From positions 1,887,501 to 1,951,500 of the forward strand of contig NC_079239.1 of the NCBI RefSeq assembly GCF_027921745.1: DNA of 64,000 bases, in the 5' to 3' direction. This document shows, in pieces, positions 21,393-31,900 of this stretch (positions are counted from its first letter, which is position 1; each line of letters begins with the position of its first letter). The position numbers and the translations under genes are program-made. Under the pieces are notes generated by a model that worked only from the letters and a program-made list of their open reading frames with translations, did no database searches and had not been told where the DNA came from. Source of the DNA: Schizosaccharomyces osmophilus. Lineage: Eukaryota > Ascomycota > Schizosaccharomycetes > Schizosaccharomycetales > Schizosaccharomycetaceae.

Positions 21393-23213
21393 GATTGAAG
21401 GATTTCCAAAAAATTGCGAATTATAAGCTCAAACTTTGAAATTCAACAGTCAACAGTCGTCTCTATTTGTATAGAAAAAGGGAAATAATAAGATTTATTT
21501 AAACAATTCTTTTTTGTCAAGAATAACCAAAATTGGGATAGAAAAGGAATTTTCGGGTATGGTAATGAAGACAGTACAATCCTACAAAAATCGGTATCAT
21601 AAGGGAAGAATACCTATTATTTCCTAATTGAAAAGCTATAGAAAAGGTTGTTTTGTTTTAGGTGTCATAATGAAAGTGTATGAAATGCGTCAGTTTGGCT
21701 GCTGTTCAAGAAGTCCAAAAAATTGAAAAAAAATATTCATGTATCATGAAAATTGCTTAAAGAAAGTACTTGGAGAAACCCAACGGTTTCTGAATTCTTG
21801 CATCGGCTTCACCAACAAGAGAACTCAGTCTAGCTTTATTACGAGTGCATTAGGTGTTTACTTGCACCAAAGTTGCAAGTTGTAAAGAAAATAAAATAAT
21901 ATCGAGGTCATGCAATTCCGGAATTAGAATCTCTATTTCTAGAAGCAAAGATGAGTAAAAGCCGGGTCTTACATCTGTCTTTGTAAACGGACATGTAGAA
22001 TGGTTACCAAATCGGTTGGACAAATCTTTGGCGAAACAAATTTTCGAAAAAAATAAATAAATAAAAAAAAAAAAATTGGAACCGTGGAATGTTATGTAAA
22101 CTCAGACAATTTTAGAATGGGAAGTTAGACATGGAAAAAGAATCATTAACGGAAACAAAGACAGATTTGAGCAAAATTTGTTTTATCGCCTGAGAAAAAA
22201 GGACAGCCCAAAGGAGGCTAAGGAGGGTTAGAAACCTAGGCTGCCTGCTGACGAAGGAACTATAGAAAGGTTCATACATGTCCATTGAGTCATCTCGAGG
22301 AGCTTTCATGCTTCGGTGTCAAGAATTCCTGAGTCAAACGGAACTTGTCTTACTATAAAGAGATTTTATATGACTGGTTGGTTTGGAAACTGGATGCTTA
22401 ACGATCAGTTGTAGCTGTATCCTGTGACATAAACCGATGAAATGGCTTCCAGGATATATTCCTTCAGTATGGAGCTCATTTTGAGTTCTACATTATAAAG
22501 GAGAAGCTCCAATGGGCTTGATGAAGTGAACCGGAAACCGCGAAGGATGAATAGGTAAAGATATTCATACTTACAAAAGTCGAGTTGTATCCGAGTCACA
22601 GAGCTAGGTCGAAACGGCTTTTTTAAGAGCAAAAGTCAATGCTAGTCATAATAAAAGGCAAACAAACGTGATTGGATTAAAAACCAGAAGGATGCTTTAC
22701 TCAAGTACTGTTAGCATGACAGTAGGTTAAGGGAATTGCACCGATAAAATAAATCATGATAGATTTATCGGTAATAGGAAAAGCATTTAGAAATTTATAG
22801 GACATGATTGAATCTGTAATGTTTTGTTTAAGTGTTTTTGCAAGTCTGCCATTTCGCTATAGCTTTAGCTCGCCTTGAAAATCTGATTAAACGAAGGGTG
22901 ATGCATGTATATAAATGTACATTATTCGCAAAAAGGGTTGATAAAAGAAATTCAAACATTTATGCGGACAAGTTGAAAGCTACAAGTAGGTATGGGCTTG
23001 CATTGTTTGGTGCTCTTTTATGAATGCGACCTCTTTTTTGTGCAAAGTATTTTCAGCTAATAAAAGGTTTTATTTAACGTTCTATTAAAGACAATGAAAG
23101 ATTAGCAACTAGACAATATCAACAAACTAGTTGGTAGTATGTTGAAATGAAAAGATAAACAATACGAACGTAAGGGGAATGGAAAGGAATGACAAGATGC
23201 CTGGTAGAAGAAG
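21393..23213. other. 1.8 kb region lacking an intact gene
   Basis: Contains only short frames and one possible zinc-finger fossil (22832-23023). By my recollection S. pombe carries an OYE-type NADPH dehydrogenase (SPAC5H10.10) and a galactosyltransferase gene around here; I find no trace of either family. Confidence 0.5.
22832..23023 (+). pseudogene. Possible fossil of a C2H2 zinc-finger segment
   Basis: The frame reads VCHFAIALARLENLIKRRVM, then H, and later VYKCTLFAKRVDKR. It resembles finger 1 of the regulator at 7288-9060 (FTRLENLTRHKLSH), with which it shares the 16-base identity CTCGCCTTGAAAATCT. Key ligands are lost (one Cys and the first His), and no full gene surrounds it. It may be a relic of a related C2H2 gene or a chance match. 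Confidence 0.25.
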
Positions 23214-24302
23214 CTACATGGTTTGATATTGGTGAAAGGCGAGCATTTCACCGTATGCACGGTACCATTCTGCAAGATACACAGAAGCAAATTCAGTACT
23301 ATCAGACTGCCAAAACTTACCGTGTGCAGTTTTCAAGTGGGGATGTTCGGGAAGAGAACACCAGACACCATTATAATAAGGATCAACGCGGGTCCATGGA
23401 AACCATCCATGTTCCCCGTAAGCAACGTTGAGCAAACTTTGCTCCATCATATGAGCATTCTCGTATTTATAGGGATAAGCGCCAATTTTCAAAAGGCGCT
23501 GAAAGTGGGCAAGGCTGGGACGGATGAGCATCATCCCAGCGTTGAAGGATCCAAGTGGTTCGGGTGGAATCATATGGTGCTCTCCTCTGTCGGTAGCGGC
23601 AGCCAAAAGGTAAGGATAGAAATCATCGATGTTGGTATCGTAATCCGCAAAATCTTCCGAAAAAAAGTGCGACGATCCATCTTTTGGATCCTTGTATTCG
23701 CGCTGTTCGGATGGAATGGGAGTGGGTGGTTTGCCTTGGTAAGGAACATCGAATATATCGTCGATGTTTTTTAGAGGCAGGATATCGCTATCAATGACAC
23801 AGAGTTTATCAAACTGGGTTAACTCGAAAATACGAAGCTTTGTAAACATGTGTCGAATGCGGTCGGAAATGTCATTGTCCATGGAATCAAGGTCGACAAC
23901 AATGTCGGATGGAGAGATTGGATCGACGAGAAGGACGGAAGCACCATCGGCCTCTAGACGACGAATTTTCCATTCGTCAACTCCACGGAGAACCATGATG
24001 TGTATAGGATACTTGCTTTTCGTAACGGGGTGGTGCTTTAAGCGATGAACAAGAACCCTAGTGGCATTGAAATAGGGGTCATTTTCAGAGGACGGAGGGG
24101 TGAGTAATGCTAAAAACGTGTATTTGTTTGGGTCGCCGTGATGCTCTTTGGATGCATGTACAGTGGACGCTTGCAAGGCGCTTGGTGAGAGAAGACGAGA
24201 ATGGAAGTGGAAGGTAAACGTAAAGATCCCAAAAAGGAGCATTGCTGCGAAAAGGATGGACCAATGGCGACGCGGAAAACGAACATTTTGAAAAAGAGCC
24301 AT
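23214..24302 (-). CDS. GT8-family Golgi glycosyltransferase
   Basis: Type II Golgi membrane protein of 362 residues. It has a short cytosolic tail, a TM anchor at about 14-35 (SILFAAMLLFGIFTFTF), a stem, then a glycogenin-like GT8 catalytic domain starting near TFLALLTPP. The metal/nucleotide-sugar DxD site is LCVIDSDILPLKNIDDIFD. GSFNAGMMLIRPS and HMMEQSLLNVAYGEHGWFPW are the acceptor-side motifs common to fungal N-acetylglucosaminyl- and galactosyltransferases of this family. It likely modifies cell-surface glycans; donor sugar not determinable. Corresponds by order and strand to S. pombe SPAC5H10.12c. The gmh-type (GT34) neighbours that I recall in S. pombe are missing. Confidence 0.88.
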   Translation of the reverse strand: MALFQNVRFPRRHWSILFAAMLLFGIFTFTFHFHSRLLSPSALQASTVHASKEHHGDPNKYTFLALLTPPSSENDPYFNATRVLVHRLKHHPVTKSKYPIHIMVLRGVDEWKIRRLEADGASVLLVDPISPSDIVVDLDSMDNDISDRIRHMFTKLRIFELTQFDKLCVIDSDILPLKNIDDIFDVPYQGKPPTPIPSEQREYKDPKDGSSHFFSEDFADYDTNIDDFYPYLLAAATDRGEHHMIPPEPLGSFNAGMMLIRPSLAHFQRLLKIGAYPYKYENAHMMEQSLLNVAYGEHGWFPWTRVDPYYNGVWCSLPEHPHLKTAHGKFWQSDSTEFASVYLAEWYRAYGEMLAFHQYQTM

Positions 24303-25690
24303 ATTGAAGCGAGAAAAGCAATGAAACTGAAACTGAAACTACAATTAGGAAAAAAAGGACGATTCAGTAAAAATTTCAAAACAAGAAAAAAATGAAAAAA
24401 GAAAGACAAAAAGAAAACAAACAAATGAAAGAGTAGAATTCTATAGGGAATGAGAAAAAACCTTGAAACCAAAGAAACCAAAGAAACCAATCATAAGATA
24501 ATTTGACTTTAATAGCACATTCTTTTACTCCAGAAAAAGGAAAAGGAAAAGGGAAAAAAAAAGTGTTGTTTGGGGAGTCGCGGAATGCTTCACTTAAGCG
24601 ATCCACGTGCGTGAACTACAAAGAGTAGGAATGCATCCCTTTATATGAATGATATTGTAGTAAATTTCGCTTTAGGATGATGCAAAGGACAAAAACAAAA
24701 CGCGACAAAAAGAGTCAACCTCGGAACCGCGGTAGGCAAAAATAAAAATAAAAACAAAAAAAAAAAAATTAAAATAAAAATTAAAATAAAAGATGTGTCT
24801 AGAAGGAAACCGATCCAAGACTGCACTGCACGGACAACGTGTGTAGGAAAGATGCCGAAGTGACAAAGGACTCTAGCGGGCGAATATTGTTAATGGACAT
24901 CATAGTTTCACAGTTTCATGAGGTTAGATTTGATTTCAACTACTGCCTATGCAAGGAACAAGCTTCCAATTATTAAGAATGGCGGCTGTTCCATGGAACA
25001 AAATAGACTACCAGGATGGAAAGAGTTTTCATCATTCATTTTCAATTTCATTCCAACTTCACTCCTACTAACATTCGTACAAACCAATTCAGTTAGACGA
25101 CTCCGACATCTTCGTCGTCCCGTTAACTAGTGAATGTTTGAAAACAAGTCTCTCCAAACGTCTTTGGATGGCCCTTTATATCGTCTCGTTGAAACGGAAT
25201 GAAGAAAGAAAGAAGTTCTCTACTTGGTGTCATAATCCTTACTGACACCATAACAAGGAATAAGGATGTTCGGCATAACCCTCCGCTAAGTCATCTGATT
25301 CCATGAATCCAATTGCACGCGATGCATGGCGAGACTTAAGAGAAAGGTTCCTTCATTATTATAAAAGTCGTTTCTGGTTGGGGTAGAGGAACTTCTCCTC
25401 TTCTTTTAGTTTGTGTAATATAAAAAGGCAGTTCCCGAAAAGCGGGGAAATCACGGTTTGGTCTATTTGTTCCACCATTGAAAAGCTTTTCATTGGTCCA
25501 TTTCCTATCGGTTACTTTGTGTTTGGTATCAAATAGATAATCATATGGCATCAAGACGGAAAGACATGAACCTTATAAAAAGAGAGGTTTTGGGCAAACT
25601 ATGCCAATCTATCCAAAGTAAGGTTCGGCCATATCAGTCCTTCCCCTCTCTTTTCCTCCTCTCGTAGACCTCGGTTTGTTTGTTGACAAA
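24303..25690. other. Intergenic between GT8 gene and secreted-protein gene
   Basis: Divergent 1.4 kb. Holds a short AAACCAAAG-type tandem near 24466-24490 and an A-rich AAAAT-type stretch near 24740-24790. A TATA-like TATAAA lies at about 25575-25580, upstream of the secreted gene. No gene supported. Confidence 0.5.
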
Positions 25691-26560
25691 ATGATTGCAT
25701 CCACTTGGCTTGTTTCTTTGGCCACTGCTTTCTTAGGTGCCTCTTGCGTCGCTCAGGCTCAAACCTTAACTTATACCAATCCCAATACCAATGTCAGTAG
25801 AGAATCGCCAAAGGTTATGAATATGACCTTTGGCGAATGTACACCTTATGGACTGCCCGTCAACAATGTCATCTATGACATTCAATACGCAGTCGAGGGT
25901 GTCTTTTCTCGTGATTGGGACTATGTGCAAAAGGCGATTCAAGAAGGCAAATACCTCGATGCCGTCGCTGCTGCGAATATGGTCAACCCAGATGGAGGGG
26001 TTGCCAATTTAAACTACGATGCAATTACCACTATGATCAGTCGGGAAACCGATGAACAACAAATCGAGTCTTTACAATGCTTGAAAAACTTGGTTGGCGG
26101 AAAACAAAACAATGTCGAGACTTTGATGGCCCAACCGAATCCTACCCACCATCAGCGCTTTCAGGATACATTGGATGCCTCCATCGACCGACTCAGCTCA
26201 TCTCGCAAGGCCAAGCGTAATTACCCTTGGGGAAACATATATAACGTCGGTGGTTGTAAATCTAGCAACACCGCCATCCGCAGAGATTGTGGTCAAGCCG
26301 TCGCTGGTACTACTGACGCCAACATTTGGCTCCCAAGCCGTCAATCTACTGTTAGCGTTTATGGTACTTGCTTCCTTACTGCTGAAAGTGGAACTGGTTA
26401 CTCTCTCAACGTTCCTGGATGGGGCGTCAGGAATGACGGATGGATGATCTTTTGGAACTGTTTTGACACAAACAACGATGGCTCCTCGGGCTCTGGTATG
26501 GTACAAGATGATAGCTATGAACTCGTCGTTTGTCTCGGTAGCCGTCCTAGCGGTTGTTAA
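25691..26560 (+). CDS. Secreted preproprotein with Kex2 site and 6-Cys domain
   Basis: I do not recognise the family with certainty. The ATG at 25691 gives 289 residues with a signal peptide (MIASTWLVSLATAFLGASCV, cut after about AQAQ), a pro-region of about 155 residues with two Cys, and a dibasic RKAKR site followed by a C-terminal module of about 105 residues with six Cys. The module contains GGCKSSNTAIRRDCGQAV and STVSVYGTCFLTAESG, a DC...A...YGTC pattern reminiscent of Hce2/Ecp2-like or MU117-type small secreted fungal domains. Kex2-type cleavage would release it, so it may be a mating-, cell-wall- or competition-related secreted protein; this is inference. Codon use is like highly expressed genes (few rare codons). 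It has no equivalent at this place in S. pombe that I recall. Confidence 0.85.
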   Translation: MIASTWLVSLATAFLGASCVAQAQTLTYTNPNTNVSRESPKVMNMTFGECTPYGLPVNNVIYDIQYAVEGVFSRDWDYVQKAIQEGKYLDAVAAANMVNPDGGVANLNYDAITTMISRETDEQQIESLQCLKNLVGGKQNNVETLMAQPNPTHHQRFQDTLDASIDRLSSSRKAKRNYPWGNIYNVGGCKSSNTAIRRDCGQAVAGTTDANIWLPSRQSTVSVYGTCFLTAESGTGYSLNVPGWGVRNDGWMIFWNCFDTNNDGSSGSGMVQDDSYELVVCLGSRPSGC

Positions 26561-27337
26561 AGAAAATCGATCTGCATTCCTTTCGCTCGTGTCATACTCT
26601 CTATTTTTCTATACTCTTTCTTTCTTTTTTGGTATCTTTATTTATCAATTTCTCTCGTCCTCCTTTTCCAAAGCTGTCAACAGGCTTTTTGTTCACGCTG
26701 TCTGCTGTCTGCTGCCTGCTGTCTGCATAATAAATCAAACAGTGGGATAAAAGAGCGAATGGCACTCGGGAAAAAAAAAATAAATGTTAATCTATTGTTT
26801 TCTAATCGCAGCAGTTAGATTTTCTCGTAATATCCCATCTAGAATCTCTTTTTTGGTCTCTCTAGATACTTCCCCTAGGTAATTTCCCATAGAAACTACC
26901 TTAACCTACAAAAGAGCAAAAAAGTATTATTTACACAATATTCTTAACAGCGTTGTAGCATTCATGCATAGAAATGGATTAAAACATTGTGAGTTTTTAT
27001 TTGTTTATTTTTTATTTTTTATTATTGTCCTTGTAAACAAACCATGTCTTATGCCATTTCTATTGGTTTTATCGGTTCCCTTCTAGATTCGCTTCTCCGC
27101 ACCTTGTTTCATCACCAAATACGTCTCCGTGTATATATTATATAGACATGGGTGCCTACTGACTACCTACGTTTAATGCTCTCTCAACCTGAAAAAACAA
27201 AACAAACAAAACGCGTATAAATCTAAAGGATTCAATCGCTTTCTCCTTGTTGCATGAAAAAGTAGTTTCTGCTTCTCGGTTTTTTTGGTCCTCTTTTGTC
27301 ATTCTTCGTTTCTTTCTCGATTCGCATCATTTCCATC
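26561..27337. other. Intergenic with CTGTCTGC-type tandem
   Basis: 3' flank of the secreted-protein gene and promoter of the membrane-protein gene. A short imperfect tandem of CTGTCTG/CTGCCTG lies at about 26697-26726. No gene seen. Confidence 0.55.
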
Positions 27338-28723
27338 ATGCTACTTTCGTGTGGTTTGAGTGCCCTGCTGTTTGCAGGAGCGTGCGTTGCTTCTACGCCA
27401 AGTCTGAATCCGAATGCTCCCGTTAATGGTAAGTGGGAACAGCGTTCCAAACCTGATCAAAATATTGTAAAGACAGAGGAGAAAATGTTCTTTATCCCTT
27501 TCGACGAGAAAAGTCAAGGTTTCTTATCTTGTGATTTAATTAATCCTTTCTCCGACAATGAGCATGAACCAGCTTATGCAGATATCGTCCAAAAGCCAAA
27601 CGCCAACGGAACGGTTCATTACAGTTTCATTGAACAACCAGACTTGTTTCAAGCTTTTAAGCATGCTATTGATGGAGACAAGGATTACAAATTCCTCAAA
27701 GGAATGGTAAAGAAGGGTTTTTTGGATTATGGTTTCATTAATAATTATAACTTTACTACCGAAGTAGGCCCAAATTATTTCAAAAGAAACATCACAAAGC
27801 CCTGCATGGCTTGTTTTTTTGGCTACCAAGAAATCGAGCCTACTGACGATGAACCTGAACCCATAATTGGTTTTGATTACCGTAGCAATGATGAGGAACC
27901 TCGCAAATCAGAGCATCGTATTTTTGTTGGTCTGTCGGTCCTTGCCAGTGTCACTGGATTGTATTGGCTTCTTCGCTGTCTTTGGCGACCCAAAAGTTTT
28001 ACGTTTACTCAATTTCTTCTATTTTTTTGGTATTCTGCATTTCTAGCCAATCATCCTGTGAAGCAAGCACTGTTTATGACTCATAGCATTGTCGTCCACC
28101 CTTTTGGTTTTTTCCTTCCAACGTTCTCTTATCTGCTAGGTGATGGAATTGAGCGCCCTTTGTTTAATTCGTTTGTCTTGGCATTGACATTAGGGATCGG
28201 CTATCTCCAACGTAGCTCGAAAAAACTGGTTTTCTTGGTCCTTTTCCTAAACTGGATACAGTCATTATTTATCTTTTTCGCTCCTTTCATATTCCTTTTT
28301 CTTGACTTGAGTAACTCTACTTACGCACTAATATTACAATTGGTTTGGAAACTGTTCCAATATGGCTATCTTCCTTTCTTTTTTTGCATCAGAATGATTG
28401 TGGTTTACAGAATGCGCCTAAAACCTGCTCACGCTTTCGAAGATGAACTTACACAGACCAAAAAAGGTAAAATACTCGTTTTCCTCATTTTCCCTACTGT
28501 AACTGTGAGCGGTTATATTTATTCGCAATATGCACCAGCCTTTGATACTGGACTTGAAGTCGCAAAAAGTATCGTTGGTGTTCTTTGCTTCCAAATTCTT
28601 GCCTTCTGCTTGAATGGTTATATCAAACCGGTAAATGATCATAAGCTAGAACATTTGCAAACTCCTTTGTCAATATACAAAGATGAACCTGAAATGAACT
28701 TGCTTGGTGATGAAAAGAACTGA
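27338..28723 (+). CDS. Signal-peptide multispanning membrane protein, unknown
   Basis: Unrecognised 461-residue protein. It has a signal peptide (MLLSCGLSALLFAGACVAST), then a lumenal/extracellular domain of about 165 residues with putative N-glycosylation sites (NGT, NFT, NIT) and a CMAC pair, then about seven to eight hydrophobic segments (first VGLSVLASVTGLYWLLRCLW, last IVGVLCFQILAFCLNGYI) and a short acidic tail. This layout (secreted-domain plus 7TM block) recalls GOST/PTM1-like and other fungal Golgi or surface proteins, but I see no diagnostic motif. An in-frame ATG 14 codons upstream (27296) is possible. It sits next to the secreted preproprotein in an interval apparently specific to this lineage. 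Confidence 0.8.
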   Translation: MLLSCGLSALLFAGACVASTPSLNPNAPVNGKWEQRSKPDQNIVKTEEKMFFIPFDEKSQGFLSCDLINPFSDNEHEPAYADIVQKPNANGTVHYSFIEQPDLFQAFKHAIDGDKDYKFLKGMVKKGFLDYGFINNYNFTTEVGPNYFKRNITKPCMACFFGYQEIEPTDDEPEPIIGFDYRSNDEEPRKSEHRIFVGLSVLASVTGLYWLLRCLWRPKSFTFTQFLLFFWYSAFLANHPVKQALFMTHSIVVHPFGFFLPTFSYLLGDGIERPLFNSFVLALTLGIGYLQRSSKKLVFLVLFLNWIQSLFIFFAPFIFLFLDLSNSTYALILQLVWKLFQYGYLPFFFCIRMIVVYRMRLKPAHAFEDELTQTKKGKILVFLIFPTVTVSGYIYSQYAPAFDTGLEVAKSIVGVLCFQILAFCLNGYIKPVNDHKLEHLQTPLSIYKDEPEMNLLGDEKN

Positions 28724-28963
28724 AAAGTTTCCAATTGTTCCTAAAAAAATTTACTATCTTAGTATTTAAACGCAATATTGCATTGCTTCCCCCATACTCA
28801 ATTTGCAAAAACATTAACATATCATAATTAAAAGACATAGTTAAAAAAAATAATGTACTGTTTATGTTCTACCAAGTTCTATCTTGTATAGGACCTCTAA
28901 TCTCAAATTCCCAAAATTTTTATATTGAATAAATAATATACAACCCTTGAAGTCTTTGCTTGC

Positions 28964-31900
28964 TTAAGCAAACAGAGTCTGTATGTCTTCCAAAGATTGA
29001 ATTTGTTGTTCTTCCTTGGACATTCCAAGCGTTCCCGCAAGAAACTTTTTACGTTCTTGAACTTTTAGCATTCTTTCCTCTACACTGTCTCGCACTATAA
29101 AACGAGTTACGACAACCTGTTTTTCTTGTCCTAAACGATAAACACGATCAATGGCCTGAGATTCCACTGACCAGCTCCACCAAGGATCCATCATCAGTAC
29201 ATGGTTTGCGCAAGTCAGGTTCAAACCAAGTCCACCAGCTTTGAGTGATATGTTAAGGACGTTGATTGTTGGATCATTCCGAAACTGCTCTAATGACATA
29301 GACCTTTGTTCCTGAGACATTCTGCCGTCGAAGCGAGAATGTTTAATTCGTAGCGTATTGAGTATTTCTCCTATGTAATCCAAAAAGCCAGTAAACTGCG
29401 AAAAGATGACAATTTTATCGGAGGAAGGATTGCTTAGAATTTTCTGAATGTACTCCAAAAGTACCAGTACCTTGATAGACTGGTATCGGTTCCAATGATT
29501 CCATTGTAAACTTTTATCTTTCAGAGTAAAGCCCGTCGATCTAATTTCTCTAGGCTCGTACACGTCGTCCGCTTCAAAGGGCTGACGACAAGTATGACAA
29601 AGTGGAGGAGAAATATCCCTTTTATTTTGGTAACCTATGTGATCTTTCAAGCATCCCCGACAGCAGACATGTTTGCATTTTAAGACAACAGGATCTTGTA
29701 TAGGTTCCGAACAACAAATCGGACATTCTGGAGCAAGAGTATTTAGAGCATCCATGTCGGGTATTTCTCTAATATAGTCCGGAATCAATGTTTTCTTCGA
29801 TGCAAACATCCAAATTAAGTCGTGCAACTCATTTGAGTTTATCTCTTGTTCTACTTCGTTGTCCTTTTTTTCCACTGCTTTGGACAGCAATAAAGGATGG
29901 CAACAAGCTTGTCGAAGTCGCAAAAGTAAGCCTAAAATCGCTGTATAATTCTTAAACAATGTTCCTGTTGCAATACTTTCATGAACCCTACTTTTTGCTT
30001 TCACATATAAGGAATCGTATATCCGTCGTTCTGCTTCCGAAAACTCCAGATATATAGTCTCAATTTTGCGATCAGGTAAACAAACTATAGGACTTCCACT
30101 GATATCTTTCGTTTCCTTTGTTCTTCGTAAAACAAGAGGCTCGAGAATAGATTGCACTACATTCAAAGCCTTTAGAATGTCCTTTGCCTCATATGGTACA
30201 CTAACGAATGTACGCCAGTAATTGTAGTTGCACCATGGTTCTATTTGTAAAAATTTTATCATACTGTACAAATCGTCCAATTTATTTACAATTGGCGTTC
30301 CCGTAATTACCCATCGATTCTGAGCTGATATCGCATAACACGCCTTGGCGGTTTTACTGCTGGGATTTTTTATGGAATGACCTTCGTCCAAAATGACCCG
30401 GTGCCAGTGAACAGAAAACAACCCAGAAGCATCGGGAGTGTTAGAAGACTCTGAAAGCAAAACACCGTAGCTAGTAATAACCAAATCAGGAGCACTGTTG
30501 GTAGCAAGAGATTGCAAATTTGTGGATGTATCAGAACCGTAATACACCAATGTTTTAAAGGAATTAATATTAGAAACTTTCACTGCCTCGGATTGCCATT
30601 GATCCAATAAAGACATGGGTGCCACTACTAAAGTTGTCTTTGCAGCTTTTGGAAGACGATTAGAGAAGGGGGATTTCTCTATAGATTTCTCAACAACATC
30701 GGAACTCCTTCTAGCGTGAATTAACGAAAGCATTTCGATAGTTTTTCCCAATCCCATTTCGTCTGCTAAAATTCCACCACGGTGATAAGGGGTCATCGAA
30801 GGAAAAACTAATGTAATATCACCGGTATACAAATTTACGAAAAATCGATGAGGTTCGTCATCCTTAGAAAAGTGATAATCTTCGGGAGACAGCTCGGGAT
30901 CCATAGGAAACAAAAACTGACTCCATAGTGGGTGCAGGTTTGAGGATGTTTCTACTTTGGCATCACCCTTTTCTCTTTGACACATCCAATAAAGTGCCTG
31001 CTTTTGATACTCCCGTAAATCTAAACGGAATCCTTCGGGAATTGCATGTGAGGGGAGATTTGCTTCGTTCAAGCGAGTCCGGTCATATAATGTACTTAAC
31101 TGTTCATTTACAGCATCATCATCCTCAGTAACATCTGAACTGGAGGTTTCAGAAACCGTTGGGTTTGCTGAAGAAGACGAGGATAGTAGAAGATCGTTGA
31201 TTTGTACGTTTGATCCCGCAACAGAGTTCTCAGTATAAGGCTCTAATGCAATCCAGCTAAATAAACGAAGTAAATGGTCTCTTTTGTTTTGGGTATCTAT
31301 AAAAGCGGCTGGGTCGTCTTCGATAAAAGCAGTTTTCGCCGAAAAAGGAGATTGATTTAAAGATGGATGTGAAATATCAAGAAAACAATAGATTTGAAGC
31401 GTAACATTGCTTCCTAAATGAAGGAAATCATCAGCATATATACAACTCGCTTCAAAAGACCAAAGTTTTTGAGACATCAAAGTACATAGCACATGAGCAT
31501 TTTCGGAAGGCAGCTTCCCAATTTCTTTGTGATCACTATTCAAAAACCGAATGGAGTTGGTGTATGCTAAACCAGATGAATTGTTCGTCTTTGAACGCTT
31601 TCTAGAATTCCGATATTGAGTTTTTGTAGGGGCTTTTTGACGTTCAAGATACGCACGTTCACCAGCTTGTAAAATATGAGAACCGGAAACAATTGAGTAC
31701 GCTTCGACACCAAAGCAACCAACGTATTTGCGGACTTGATTAGATTTGGTTAAAAATGAAAAGGAAGTAAGGGATGCATTCCTAGGAGAGGATCGTGCAA
31801 TATTATGATTTTTAGCCTGCGAATTTACAGGTGAAGAGTCATCCGCCTCCGATGTCGGAATCTCTTTGTCTTTTTGCCTTGTAGTGGACTCAATCCGTTG

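Noticed and set aside
23223-24048. Plus-strand frames opposite the GT8 glycosyltransferase
   Set aside because: Antisense shadows; the minus strand has full GT8 motifs.
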